Of a stretch of 64,000 nucleotides of DNA, positions 11,426-23,317 are shown one piece after another. The translations under genes were made by a program, and so were the position numbers. Position 1 is the stretch's first letter. Each line of letters begins with the position of its first letter. The DNA is from Chrysemys picta bellii (taxonomy: Eukaryota; Chordata; Testudines; Emydidae), in assembly GCF_011386835.1 (NCBI RefSeq), contig NC_088799.1, positions 75,163,302 through 75,227,301 on the forward strand, written 5' to 3'. The notes under the pieces are model-generated. The model was not told where the DNA came from, made no database searches, and saw only the letters and a list, made by a program, of their open reading frames with translations.

Positions 11426-12851
11426 AACTTTTTTGAACCTCGAAAAGTTCATGTCCATTAGAGTTATGAAGGAAAGTTTGGTTTATTTCTTTCTTTAACT
11501 ACACTCAATTCAAACACAAACCATCCCAGATTCTAAAATGAATGTAAATGAATCTGAAGTTGAAGCTTTTCATCTATGTACTTAGAGGGCTATCATTACC
11601 ATGGTATTTGAGTGCCTCCCTGGTAATTAAAAAGGAAATAAAACTTCTTTCATTTTCTCCTGAGTGAAGCTTGCTTTCTCAGCAGCAAAACTAAAACTGT
11701 TTGCAAATCCCCAACACTTGTGTCAAGCAGCAAAATTGAAAGTATTGTCACCTGCACTGCTGTAAGCAGAAAAAAACAAAGTAGAGGAACATAATTTCAG
11801 CACGAACATAAGTATCAGAATGATTTACTTGTCTGTTCTGCTTCACTTTCATCTCGGTTTCCAGGGCTTCATTCATCAATATTTTATTTACACACGCATA
11901 TCTCATTTTTACACAATTTTTCTCTCCCTGGCCAGATGGCTGTGTTGTCTGCATGGTGTTCATCAAAGGGAATGACAAAAATGTGTGGATGGTTATTGGC
12001 ATCTTGGTGGGGTTTGGCTAACAACATTTTTCAGCAGAAATTTCATATGTATTCTGATAAAGGAATAAGAAATCATATTTTTAATGTAGGAAAATACTGC
12101 ACAATCCTCAGACACAAATGCACTATTTTATTAATCAATACCAAAAAAGCATCCATCAGTGCTGAGTACACATTGACAAATTTACTTCATTGCATAAAAC
12201 AGTTTAAACAACAATAGTAGCTCAATGGGATAAATGTATGGTTGAGAGAAACAGGTTTGTTTCAAAATATAATGCAGAGTTTCCTCAGTATGTTGAATTA
12301 ATGTTTTCAATTACAATAACCTTACTTTGGATATCAAAGTGTGTACAAGTTTTGTAAGAATTAATACATCAAGGTTCAAATTCTTCTCTTATTTACACAA
12401 GTGACTGAAAGTAGATTTTGATCCAATATTTCATTGTCCAATTCTGATTCTGTGGCAGTTCGCTACTTTTTGAGAGCCTGTTTCTGAAGCCTTTCCATAC
12501 TTCTGAAATGTATAGAGAGTTTTCCTTCTGCACTTTTTAGCAGGAAGTCATTTGTAATTTTTAATGGTACTTTCTTTCCACGTATTACTTGGTATTTTGC
12601 ACAGTGACATTTCTCTTTAATCCCACCTAATCTGTCTAATCTATGGTATTTCTAATGCATTTTATCACTGCTATTTACAGCTTGTTAAATATTATTCACT
12701 GTTCTATACATTTTGCCTTCTTTTTAAATAATGTATTAATTTTATCACCTTATTCTGGTATTTGACCAGTGATTAATATAGCATGCAAGTACCAGCTTCT
12801 ATTTGTTTGCCAGCTTCTAGTTCTAATTTGTGATTGTGTATTTGGTGGTGC
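11426..12851. other. Gene-free stretch, nothing recognised
   Basis: AT-rich DNA between the gap and an LTR. A reading frame from 11936 to 12217 has no recognisable domain and sits in unremarkable sequence. Confidence 0.4.
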
Positions 12852-12856
12852 GGATC

Positions 12857-14210
12857 TGTGACAGATTTGGAGCTGTCCTGTGATGATTTATCAATACTTG
12901 CTGTTGGGATGTATACTTTGAGTATATTGGTTTAATTCAATAGAGGGTTGTCTTGGAAATCAGGCAGGAAGGAAAGGAATGGCTCAAGAGAGCCTCTCAC
13001 AGCAAACACTTAACAGTTGTTAAGGAACAGTATCAGAACTATTAGCTTTGATGATTTTAGCCTCATTTCCAGCCAACCTGCAAAAGTGGCTTTGGCCAGG
13101 ACAGGAAAAGGCCAGTGAACACAGAAGTACGAAAGAACTCTGGAAGAATTAAAAGGAACTCTTTCTAAAGAGAAAGGTGGTAGTCATTTGTGGGGGGGGA
13201 TCACGCTGAGATACAGGACCCCATGGGAGTGCCTGTAGACGTTAGGCTAGGGTTACCATATTGAACAAATAAAAAAAGAGGACCCTCCACGGGCCCTGGC
13301 CCCACCCATTTCCCACCCCAGCCCCGCCCCAACTCCGCCCTAACTCTGCTCCCTCCTCCCTCCCACTCCCAGCCACGCGAAAAGGGCTGCCCGAGCGCTA
13401 CCGGCTTCACAGTTTGCCGGGCAGCCCTCAGACCCTGCGCCCCCGGCTGGTGCTTCCCCAGCGCAGCTGGAGCCCGGGAGGGGAAGCGCCCAGCCAGAGG
13501 CGCAGGGTCTGGAGGCTGCCCGGCAAACCGTGAAGCCGGTAGCGCTTGGGCTTCGGGCAGCCCCTATGCCTCCGGACCCTGCGCCCCCGGCCGGCCACTT
13601 CCCCTCCCGGGCTCCGGCGGCGCAGGGTCCGGAGGCACGGGGGCTGCCCAAAGCCCATAGCGCTCGGCTCTTAAACAGAGCCGAAGAGTCAGGGAAGGAG
13701 CAGAGCCGCCGCAGGAGGGAAAGTGCCCGGCCGGCATTTTCCCGGACATGTTCGGCATTTTGGCAATTTCCCCCAGACGGGGGTTTGATTGCCGAAAAGC
13801 CGGACATGTCCGGGAAAAACCGGACGTATGGTAACCCTACGTTAGGCCAACCTAAGTTGCCATCTCGGGGTGGTAAAACAGACACACAGACTGTTTTAAA
13901 ATCCTTTCTCTAAAAGCTTTGTTTCTACTTGTAAATAAACAGTACTCTTGTTTAAGAAGGCTGTTTTTATCACATTATGCTACTGATCACGGACTCCCGG
14001 GGGAAGACCCATATGTGCCCAAACTCAGTTGGACCTCTGGGTAATAATGATGAATATACAGGGTACTCTAGTCCAGGCCCTGGTCTCGGAGTGGCAGAAC
14101 TGTGAAATTCCACGAAGGGATAGATAAAGGCACAAGGACAAACATCTGGGGGGGATGCACTCAGAGACCACAAACGGGACAGAAGTGCAGTTAGCCCTGT
14201 AAGCATGACA
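12857..14210 (+). mobile_element. Solo LTR (LTR-A), interrupted by hAT-like element
   Basis: Begins TGTGACAG and ends GCATGACA, flanked by GGATC (12852-12856) and GGTTC (14211-14215), four of five bases matching. It aligns with 27318-28278: shared phrases include GAGCTGTCCTG/GAGCTGCTCTG, AAAATCCTTT-TCTCTAAA and GGGACAGA-GTGCAG. An AATAAACAGT motif near 13934 may be its poly(A) signal. Removing the 13248-13839 insertion and one duplication copy leaves about 750 bp of LTR. No internal region is attached. Confidence 0.7.
13248..13839 (-). mobile_element. hAT-like GC-rich element, second copy
   Basis: Ends TAGGGTTACCATA and GGTAACCCTA, with a perfect 8-bp duplication CGTTAGGC at 13240-13247 and 13840-13847. 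In minus orientation it starts with ACGTCCGG and ACATGTCCGG motifs like the 8611-9622 copy, and both keep an A/T-rich stretch with GAGGAC or GTCCTC next to the opposite end. The interior has a roughly 110-bp inverted or repeated block with GCTGCCCG, GACCCTGCGC and CGGGCTCC phrases. The 181-codon and similar frames here are artefacts of GC-rich repeats. Confidence 0.8.
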
Positions 14211-14424
14211 GGTTCCCACTGTATTCCCTTGTAGCAGAAACCTCCATGTCCTCTGCCTGAAGCAATGAATTGAACTTCAAGCAAAAGATTATGATTGAGC
14301 CTAAGGGGTTAGTCCAAATCTTTTATCTGCAACTATCAGGACTCTCTTCAGAGTTCAAATTCCCAGGAAAACCGCTCACTGCAGCTATAGCTGTAAATGA
14401 TCACTAGAAAGAGCTCTTTTACTT

Positions 14425-14518
14425 TAGATGTATCTGAAGAAGTGGGCTGTAGTCCACGAAAGCTTATACTCTAATAAATTTGTTAGTCTCTAAGGTGCCA
14501 CAAGTACTCCTGTTCCTA
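14425..14518 (+). mobile_element. PLE-A tail lacking the terminal 35 nt
   Basis: Contains CTGAAGA at 14434-14440, helix GTGGGC/GTCCAC (14442-14447 and 14452-14457, one G-U pair), GAAA at 14458-14461, and AGCTTATACTC. It stops at ACTCCTGTTCCTATT, the T-rich tract, without the GACTAACACGGCTACC end. This same truncated end recurs at 110-136, 31409, 40088 and 51032. Confidence 0.7.
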
Positions 14519-14520
14519 TT

Positions 14521-15394
14521 GCTCATCATTTCAGTAAAAGGAATCTGAGTATGAGTATTCAATGTGCAGAAAACCAACCAGTCACTTGTGATCTAAGATG
14601 AACAATAAAGTCTCTGCGCTCTCATCATCAACTATTTCTGCTGCAACAGGAGACTGTCGTCATGCTTCTTTAAAGATATAAACAAAAAGACAAGGCAATC
14701 AAAGAGACAAGAGCCTTAAGGGATTTTTTTATAGTAATGTTTATCTCTTAAAAATGGAGATGTAATCAATAGAGTGAATATTTTAGGGTGCTTTTTACTT
14801 TACTATTCATAAAGAACACTGCCATCTGCAAAATAGAGGGACTTCTTACAACTGAGGACAGCAGACAAGTAAAAATTCATAGTGTGAAGGCATAAGTGAC
14901 ACTGGACACATTTTCCTGGAGCAGCCTAATAGGATATGAGGACAGCAGGGTATCACTTACACGAGACCAGTACAACTGTGATTTTGTTGATGGAGTGTCC
15001 TCACCAGGCCATGTCGGGATTCAAGAAGAGTCCAAGCTAACAATAACTATCTTTCTGAAGCAGTGAACAGCCCTGAAAATGAGTATGAGTTCTTGCAGCA
15101 TAGCAATGAGGAAGTTCAATTTCTGCCGAATCATTTTTCTCTGCCCTGGAAGAGAATAGCCATGATTGATGCAAGGCAATGAAATAACAGGAGATCCTGA
15201 AGTTCCGTGCATATCAACAAGCACCAAAACTACAGTCCCTCCATCTTTATCTATCATATATAATCTATCATAGAAAATCAAAATATCTCCTTCACTCCAT
15301 TAACATGAAGGAGCTTATTTGCAAACCATGGCCAATTGTCCAAGGGCATTTTATAACACTATTGCTAGTACACATCTGTGAACTGAATTTGTAC
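14521..15394. other. Gene-free stretch, nothing recognised
   Basis: No exon, RNA gene or clear repeat identified. Frames such as 15021-15281 on the minus strand carry no recognisable domain. Confidence 0.35.
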
Positions 15395-15560
15395 ACACAC
15401 GGTCCATATGTAGGGTAAGTATTATCCCCATTTTACAGAACTGGACAAGGGGATTGTGATCTGCCCACGGTCATAGAAGGAAACCGCATCGGAGCTCAGA
15501 ATCTTCTGATTCCCAGTGCATTGCACAATCCACATACCTGCCACTGCCTTCTCTACAAAA
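15395..15560 (-). repeat. MIR-type SINE relic
   Basis: The plus strand reads ATTATCCCCATTTTACAGA followed by GATCTGCCCACGGTCA, the typical antisense MIR body and core region. The A and B box end is not clearly preserved. Confidence 0.5.
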
Positions 15561-15659
15561 TCAGGAATTTCTAACTTCAGGGGGGAAACCCCTTTCTGGC
15601 TAAAACTCACTAGAGGTTGCTATCTGTCTTCAGCAATTACATGGTTCTCATCATGACTG

Positions 15660-15850
15660 GATCTGTGCCTTGCAGTGTTTAGTATAGCCTCATGACTATA
15701 CTGTGAGATAGGGCATACTGTTACCCACATTTTACAGGTGGGTTACTAAGGCACACTGTCACACAGGAAACCTATGGCAGAGCAGGGAATTGAACCTGGG
15801 TCTCCAGGCTAGCAGGTTAACCACTGTATCTCTTTCCTCTCGAGGTTTGT
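15660..15850 (-). repeat. MIR SINE
   Basis: On the minus strand it reads ATACAGTGGTTAACCTGC, then CCCAGGTTCAATTCCCTGC, then GTGTGACAGTGTGCCTTAG and CTGTAAAATGTGGGTAACAG, matching the order of a MIR: tRNA-like head with B box GGTTCAATTCC, core, and 3' region. Confidence 0.7.
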
Positions 15851-15859
15851 ATCTCTTTG

Positions 15860-17869
15860 CAAGATATTAATGGATTCTTTTCTTTTTTTTATAGAATTTA
15901 CACAACAAATCATTTCATTTGGGATCATTTATGTGGATAAACTAAACCTATCCAAATAAATAACAATATCGTAGTATCTTGAGGAAGTGTGATCACATTA
16001 TAACCTCATATTTGTTGCGTTATTGCTTTAGAGATATAGTCTTGTATATATGTTTTTAATTATAAAGAATTGAGGTAAATTACTGTATGCCTGCAAAACA
16101 GATGTATATATTTATGGGCCATCAATAAATTCATACCACCGATCCTTTCTCTCTTACATAGAGGTAAATATACTGATTTCTGAAAAAATATTTCTAGTCA
16201 GTGTGATTTAGTTCATATGGATAAAATGTTTTTGGAGTGAGCTTTCCTGAAAAGTAGTGTCTGCTATTATGTTCGTAGATCAAGCAAGAGGATATGATTA
16301 GAGAGGCCTTTAAGTCTTTCCGCTCTATTCTTGTATCTGAACCTGGAGATGAGCGTTGTCCATACAGATTATTTTGTGTATTTTGCTAATTCTTATTTTT
16401 GAGCTGTTTTTCCCCCCCTTGCCATTCTTTCCTTTAGGAATGAAATGTTGAGGCATGATCTAAAGAAAACACCAGACAGCTCCTTTTTTTTTTTTTCTTT
16501 TCAACCAATTTTAAATAATTTTGATCAGGAGTTTGTGTTTATATATAAAAACCTTTTAAAAACCTTTTTTGAAGGGGCGGGTAAGGAGAGTACAAGGGGA
16601 AGAACACCAGGGGACTCAAACCTGTTCCCATTTAAATAAATTGTAAAATTCCCTTTTGCTTCACTTGGTGCAGGATTGGAACCCTGTGTGATTAAGTTTG
16701 AATTTTAACTATTTAGTTAAGATATAAAGTGATATCTTAATATCACTTCTCTCAATGATCACTACCTAATCAGACTTTCCAAATCCATTTAATGACAGTC
16801 TCCTCTTTGCAAGTAACTGATTATGACAAACTGTTATCCCAGATTAACACACAAAATTAGCCCACTAGGGTATCTAATTCATTTAAGTATCCACTAGCTA
16901 CTGTAATAATTCACTAATGGTGTATATCATTATAATGGATTTCTTCTGGAAGTATTTATTACAGCCACATGATTACCAAACAAATTGATTATGATCACTG
17001 CTTTTTCAATGGCTGCCAGCACGATGTCACCATTATTTTATTAAACTAGACAATGGAAAAAATTGAAACTTCTGAAGTTCAGTGTCAACAAGTGGCAAAG
17101 GAGCCACTTTCTCCTGATATTTATTTCATGTAGGCAAAGGTTTTCTGTGTGTACATGGAATTCTTAGGCTCTTTAGTCACTCTACATATTTGTTTACTGC
17201 TAAAAGGACTTTTCATTGAAACTCTATATTTAGTGAGAGAGATGCAGAAGATTGACTTTGTTTCTGTTCACATCAATCTCCATCTTCTTTAAAGTGAAGG
17301 TGAATGATCAAAGCTATAGTTTATATCATGGTGGAATATACCAAAGTCACAAAAATCTAATCTAATCTGTTGCCTTTTGTTAGTCCCTCTGAAACTGCCA
17401 CAAGAATTAGGCATAACTTTAGGATTCTTGCTATCCAGTCTTGTGAGGATCTGTGTGATGTCCAAATGTAACCCAAACTAACCTCACCAGATCTTTCTTA
17501 GATTCTCTTGTTGATCCTCTTCCATCCATAGAGGAAGCGCCAAAAGCAAAATTGTATATACTGATCTCCTTCTCGAAGGGAAAAATCATAGCGGGTTTCT
17601 GCACGGCAACTCAGAGAAAAATCCCAAGACCAGAAAGGGAACACTAAAATGGAAGAGGAAATTTATACACTATAGAATAACCTGGGAAGGGAAACTGCCA
17701 GCAGACTATTGGAATACCTTATCTATCCACATTAGGAGTTCATATCTCCGGTATACTGTATCCAACAGTAGTCAGTACCAGATGCTTCCAAGGACAGGGC
17801 AAGAAACCTCACATTGGGCAGTTATGGAACAACTTGTCCTTAATGCACACACAGTGGCAAAATGAGGGC
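15860..17869. other. Gene-free stretch with one ancient repeat segment
   Basis: The segment 16933-17050 resembles 40091-40215: both have ATTATAATGGATTTCTT, AGTATTTATT or AGTACTTATT, and ACCAAA-AAATT-ATTAT. Otherwise AT-rich DNA with no supportable exon; the poly-T near 16483-16498 is simple sequence. Confidence 0.4.
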
Positions 17870-18687
17870 AGACACATGCATGGAACTAAATGGAAGGCTT
17901 CAACTTTTATTAAACTTTAGCACAGGGGATGGGCATTACTTGCCCATCACCCATTCTCTCCTATACCAGGCATTTAATTGGTTCAAGTGTGGGGGTTACA
18001 GGGCTCCTTACCATATAACCCATAACATGGGGTAGACTCTCCTCAGCCTACCCCCTCAGGACTCAGCTTTCTGAGTTCTAGTACCATCCTCCCCATGAGG
18101 GGAACAGAGGGTGCAAAAGTGTAGGGACCGCGGTCTATGAAGGCAACAAGGTCTCATCCATGGGCCCAAGGCCCATCACCACAGTTCCAGGCCTTTTACC
18201 TCTGGGAACTGTTAATTTTATCCTTTTAACTGCGCTGGAAACTGTCCATAAATTGTGATGAATAAACAACTCAACCCAAGTATCTCAGTTAGGTACTAAA
18301 CACATTCCTATTTAACAGTCTGCGGCTTTAAGATACTGCAAGGAAGACCGAAAACTCCCTGGTCCTCTGCCAATTGGCCCATGGGAGAAAAAATTCCTTC
18401 CTGACCCTCCAACAGGTGATTGGCTAGACCAGTAGCATCTGTCAGATCAGATTCCCATTTCCAGTCCAGGTGGGTGAAGGTGGGCTGCTGGAATGGCACC
18501 AAAAGAGGTTCCATATAGCCCCCATGCTGGGTTAAATCATGGGAGCTGGGGAATGCTGGCCAATCAGCACCCCTTTCCCCCAGCTGGTCAATGTGTGCCA
18601 GGGACTCCTGAGGGGAGGAGCTTCCTCATGTCCCTTGGTGAGTCTTTCTTTCTCTCTCCCTTGCTGCTGGGACTGTCCCCCTTCACT
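17870..18687. other. Unassigned moderately conserved-looking segment
   Basis: No coding feature supported. The part at about 18330-18470 (CTCCCTGGTCCTCTGCC, AAAATTCCTTCCTGACCC, GTGATTGGCTAGACC) resembles non-coding tails of reptilian LINEs such as CR1 or L2. The remainder, including 17895-18300, could be part of the same or another retroelement but I cannot name it. Confidence 0.3.
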
Positions 18688-18695
18688 GCTGGACC

Positions 18696-18962
18696 CAGAG
18701 GCGTCAACTTTCTAATGTGCCGAGGGGTGCTCGACCCCTTGTTCTGCCCCAGGCCCTGTCCTCACTCCAACCCTTGCCCAAGCCCCCGCCCCAACCCGTT
18801 CCACTCCTTCCCCCAAGCCCTGCCCCATTCTGCCTCCAAGTGTGCCCCGCCCTCGCTCCTCCCTCTCCCCCACAGTGCCTCCTGCACGCCGGGCGGTGGG
18901 GTGCTGGGAGGGAGGGGGAGAAGATGAACAGCCCTGGAGCACCCAGAGAGTTAGCGTCTATG
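18696..18962. mobile_element. hAT-type non-autonomous element (267 bp)
   Basis: Starts CAGAGGCGTCAACTTTCT and ends GAGAGTTAGCGTCTATG, with a perfect 8-bp duplication GCTGGACC at 18688-18695 and 18963-18970. Interior is C-rich (plus strand) with CCAAGCCCTGCCCC-type phrases. It belongs with the elements at 20085-20425 and 48506-48860, which share the GGGTGCTC motif near the end and the GGCGCCGACT-like terminus. Confidence 0.75.
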
Positions 18963-19399
18963 GCTGGACCCATCAAGTTCCCCCACCCATTGAGAAAGGT
19001 GGGTGGCATTTAGGAGACTTTTCTTCCTAGCTTCCATCACTAGGTTTCTCTTCACTAGAGAATAAGGTCATGTTAGAACATGACCATGAAGACTAGTGTT
19101 AACTAAGGTTCAGTGTACACTGGAACAATAGATGGTGTTTTGAAACATGATAGCAAACATGTTTTAATTAGCAAATGTTAAACACACATTTTCTTAGTCT
19201 AGATATACCCAGTCACTGATCTTGCAGTCAGCATAAACTGAGACACGTCATGTTTAACATCATGTTTCATAATTATGGATAAACCCACTTGTCCACCTGA
19301 CATGATGTTAAACATGATGTATCTCTGTCTACACAGGCTGCAAAGTGACACGCAGTAATTTTTAACATTGTGTTCTTCTGAGGCTACCTCTGTCCACAT

Positions 19400-21400
19400 G
19401 GATACTACTCTAGGTGCTCATATGCCCCATATGGAAAAAATTGGTTTCTTTTTGACCAGCAGTGTCTGTTGGGGCACTGCATGTCCTCAGTCCCCTCCCC
19501 TGAAGCTGTGAGGATGAGGCTTAGTTCCTTCTCTCACCACTCGTGTCAATGAGATGGAACTGAGTCATTGTCTTTTGTGACCTTGTACCTAGAGCTTCTA
19601 TGTAACTCTAGATGCACCAGAGAGGGTGCCTTCACACAAGATCACTAATGGTTCTTGAGTCTCCTCGGGTTCAAAGAGACCTAGCACCTCATCAGCGCTG
19701 CTGATCCTCCAGTACAGATCCCCTTGGGACAGTCAGTGACTCCTGCTGCCCATAGTAGGAAAGAGCATAGTTTTAAAACTATTCTGGCACTGGTCACTAT
19801 CCCTGGCACAAGCTAAAAAGAGAGGGAAGATCTACCTGAGGGCAGCCTCTGCCTTCTAAATCTGATGACAACTTTGGTAACAACTCAGTACCATTCTACC
19901 TTTACAACCATCACTTCTACGACTATCAATACTGTCATCTTCTGTACTGCTGATTTCAGTTGTCCCAATACTGCACTGCACTGTGATTTGATATTGACAA
20001 GAGTGCTGGACAAATTCATTCAAATCTGTACAGTTTCCTCCCTCCATTTGGCAAATGCCTGTCTTCAATGCATGTGCTCTGAAGGTGACGGCTTCTTTTT
20101 TCTGGGGGGTGCTCAAGCCCTGCTCAGCCCCAGGCCTTGCCCCCACTCTACCCCTTCCCACCCCAACCCCACCCTGCCTCTTCCCCCGCGCCTCGCTTCA
20201 CCACCACCCCACCTCTTCCCACCCAGTTCCTCCTCTCCCATGAGCGTGCCCCATCCCCACTCCTCCCCCTCCCCCCAGCGCCTCCTGCATGTCGTGGAAC
20301 AGCTGATCCGCGGCAGGCAGAAGGCGGTGGGAGGGAGGGGGAAGAGTTGATCGGTGGGGCGATAGGCAGGCAGGAGGCGCTGGAGGGGGAGGGGAAGCTG
20401 GCTGCCAGTGGAGTCAGTGCCTATGCTGTGTGGGTCAGTTCCAGTCTCTGACTACTCCTCACCCTCCAGTCCCATCTCTTTTGGTGACCCCACTCATGAG
20501 AGCATTCTTCAGCAGGAGGCGGACTCTCTCCTTCATATAGGTTCAATAGTCAGTTGTCTTCAGGATTCCTGAGCAGAGGTTTATATTCCCACTTCTTCTT
20601 TATTCCAAAGAAGAAAGATGGATGGCATCCTATCCTGGACCTCAGACAACTAAACAAGATCATTCATTATTTCTGGTTCCGAATGGTCAACCATGTTTCT
20701 ATAATCCCCTCCCAGATCCCATGGATTGGTTTGCAGCCCTCAATTTACAGGTTGTATACTTCCTTATTTCCATTATTTAATCTCCTAGGATGTAGCTGCA
20801 ATTTATAGTAGGGGGAAAAACTCAATATCAATTCAGACTATTATACTTAGGCCTTTTTACAGCTACAAGGGTGCTCAGGACATGTCTCTTGGTCATGGCA
20901 GCTCACCCACACAGGCAAGACCTTCACATTTATCCTTAAGTCAACAATTTGCTGATATGAGGAGAGTTGTTGCACTAAGTCACTAAACAGTGAGAATACT
21001 TCATCTTTCCTCAGTAGAACACAAGATAAATCAAAATGAATTGGCCCTTATTCCTATTCAGTAAATAGTGTTCATAGAAATGCTTCTAGAGCCAGTGTCA
21101 ATAAGGACATAGCTTCCTTGTGACAGATTAGATGCCATGAGTCATCTTCTACTGGAGCTACAGACTTGACCAAGGTGTCAGTGAAGGTCTGTCTCAATTG
21201 GGTCATATGTCCTCTTGCACTTAGGTGACACAACATGCCAGATTCTGTCTTCATCTTTTCCCTGGCTGGCTGAAGTCAGTCTGCCAGCAAGCCAGATGCA
21301 GCATGAATCTGCCCATGCTTGTTCCTGACATCCTTTCTTCACTGCTCTGGGGGAAAGATCTTCAGAACATCCTACAGTAACCAGATTTTTGAAGGAGCTT
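19400..21400 (+). pseudogene. DIRS-like retrotransposon relic with RT fragment
   Basis: The clearest part is 20554-20808, whose translation contains SHFFFIPKKKDGWHPILDL and RQLNKIIHYFWFRMV, matching the N-terminal fingers of DIRS-type reverse transcriptases (a PKK-x-GGWRPILDLR-x-LN type block). Downstream, about 20860-20950, further frames give a VAAHL-like stretch (seen as QLTHTGKT after shifts). Upstream, 19420-19570 and 19700-20080 read like terminal and gag-side DNA of the same element. It is broken by stops, frameshifts and an inserted DNA transposon at 20085-20425. A related terminal segment may lie at 24410-24790. Function is lost. Confidence 0.55.
20085..20425. mobile_element. hAT-type GC-rich element inserted in DIRS relic
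   Basis: Left end about GGTGACGGCTTCTTTTTTC followed by GGGGTGCTCAAGCCC; right end GGAGTCAGTGCCTATG. The termini correspond to the family with a GGCGCCGACT-like inverted repeat seen at 48506-48860. Interior C-rich then G-rich, forming a partial palindrome. No clear duplication could be read, so the boundaries are good to about 5 bp. Confidence 0.6.
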
Positions 21401-21556
21401 AATATGTTCTTTCACCTATTAAGAACTTTTCCCTTCCTGGGTCTTAAACATAGTCCTCCTATCTCTGATGGAGCCTCTGTTTGAATCGATGTGCTCCTGG
21501 TTTTTGTATCATTTGTCTATTAGGACAGCATTCTTGGTGACTGTAACCACTGCATG

Positions 21557-21740
21557 GAGATATACCTATCTCACAGAACTGGAAGGGACCCCCAAAGCTC
21601 ATCAAGTCCAGCCCCCTGCCTTCACTAGCCAGACCAAGTGCTGATTTTGCCCCAGATCCCTAACTGGCCCCCTCAAGGATTGAACTTACAACCTGGGTTT
21701 AGCAGGCCAATGCTCAAACCACTGAGCTATCCCTCCCCCT
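21557..21740 (-). repeat. tRNA-derived SINE with CR1-like tail
   Basis: On the minus strand it begins GGGAGGGATAGCTCAGTGG (A box), continues with GCCTGCTAAACCCAGG and a B box GTTCAATCC, then a body ending in TGATGAGCTTTGGGGGTCCC and TTCCAGTTCTGTGAGATAG. That tail resembles the CR1 3' end seen at 59420-59460 (GACCTCTTGAGGTCCC, TTCCAACTCTG). Known tRNA SINEs of turtles are mobilised by CR1 through such shared tails; the partnership here is inference. Confidence 0.7.
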
Positions 21741-21784
21741 CCAATGCATGCTGTGTGAGAATCCAAGCACTAATGGCAGGACCA

Positions 21785-23317
21785 CATAAGAACGGCCATA
21801 CTGGATCAGACCAAAGGTCCATCTAGCCCAGTATCCTGTCTTCTCACAGTGACCAATAGCAGGTGCCCCAGAGGGAACGAACGGAACAGGTAATCATCAA
21901 GAGATCCACCCCCTGTCGGCCATTCCCAGCTTCTGGCAAACAGAGGCTAGGGACACCATCCCTGCCCATTCTGGCTAATAGCCATTGATGGACCTATTCC
22001 TCCATGAACTTATCTAGTTCTTTTTTGAATCCTGTTATAGTCTTGGCCTTCACAATATCCTCTGGCAAAGAGTTCCACAGACTGACTGTGTGTTGTGTGA
22101 AAAAATACTTCCTTTTGTTTGTTTTAAATCTCCTGCATATTAATTTCATTTGGTGACCCCCAGTACTTGTGTTGTTAGAAGGAATAAATAACACTTCCTT
22201 ATTTACTTTCTCCACACCAGTCAATCATATCTCCCCTTAGTCGTCTCTTTTCCAAGCTGAAAAGTCCCAGTTTTATTAATCTCTCCTCATACGGAAGCTG
22301 TTCCATACCCCTAATCATTTTTGTTGCCCTTTTCTGTACCTTTTTCAAGTCTGATATATTTCTTTTGAGATGGGGTGACCACATCTGCATGCAGTATTCA
22401 AGATATGGGCGTACCATGGTTTTATACAGAGGTAATATGATATTTTCTGTCTTATTATATATCACTTTCTTAATGATTCCCAACATTCCATTCGCTTGTT
22501 GACTGCTGCTGCACATGAAGTGGATGTTTTCAGAGAACTATCCACAATGACTCCAAGATCTTTCTTGAGTGGTAACAGCTAATTTAGACCCCATCATTTT
22601 ATATGTATAGTTGGGATTATGTTTTCCAATGTGCATTACTTCGCATTTATCAACATTGAATTTCATCTGCCATTTTGCTGCTCAGTCAACCAGTTTTGGG
22701 AGATTCCTTTGGAATCTTCGCATTGTGTTTTGGACTTAACTATCTTGAGTAATTTTGTATCATCTAATTTTGCCACCTCACTGTTCACCCCTTTTTCTAG
22801 ACCATTTATGAATATGTTGAATAGGACTGGTCACAGTACAGACCTCTGGGGGACTCCACTATTTATATCTCTCCATTCTGAAAACTGATAATTTATTCCT
22901 ACCCTTTGTTTCCTATCTTTTAATCAGTTACCAATCCATGAGAGGACCTTCCCTCTTATCCCATGACAACTTACATTGCTTAAGAGCCTTTGGTGAGGGA
23001 TCTTGTCAAAGGCTTCCTGGAAATCTAAGTACAATATATCCACTGGATCCCCCTTGTCCAAATGCTTGTTGACCCCCTCAAAGAATTCTAGTATATCGGT
23101 GAGACATGATTTCCCTTTACAAAAACCATGTTGACTCTTCCCCAACAAATTATGTTCATCTATGTGTCTGACAGTGTTGTTCTTTACTTTAGTTTCAACC
23201 AGTGTGCCCAGTACTGAAGTAAGGCCTGTAATTACTGGGATCACCTCTGGAACCCTTTTTAAAAATTGGCGTCACATTAGCTATCCTCCAGTCATTTGGT
23301 ACAGAAACTGTCCATGT
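21785..23317 (-). pseudogene. CR1 LINE ORF2 relic, antisense
   Basis: Minus-strand translations in order: QHGFCKGKSCLTDILEF and LYLDFQEAFDKIPHQRL (22924-23244, RT palm); GVPQ and DD motifs in decayed frame near 22855 and 22755; ILPLYKTMVRPYLEYCMQ and [18 protein letters not shown] (22199-22516, thumb region); [19 protein letters not shown] (21994-22224, C terminus). The 3' UTR runs to about 21785 with GCCATACTGGATCAGACC. Several frameshifts separate the pieces. It is clearly older and more diverged than the CR1 at 55090-59473. Confidence 0.85.

Noticed and set aside
10858..11498. Frames of about 190 codons
   Set aside because: They consist almost entirely of undetermined bases in the assembly gap.
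13340..13913. Frames of 127 and 181 codons
   Set aside because: Inside a non-autonomous hAT-like element with internal repeats; absence of stops reflects GC content.
20055..20451. Proline-rich frames of 60-160 codons
   Set aside because: Fall across the boundary of a C-rich DNA transposon and a DIRS relic, with no conserved domain.
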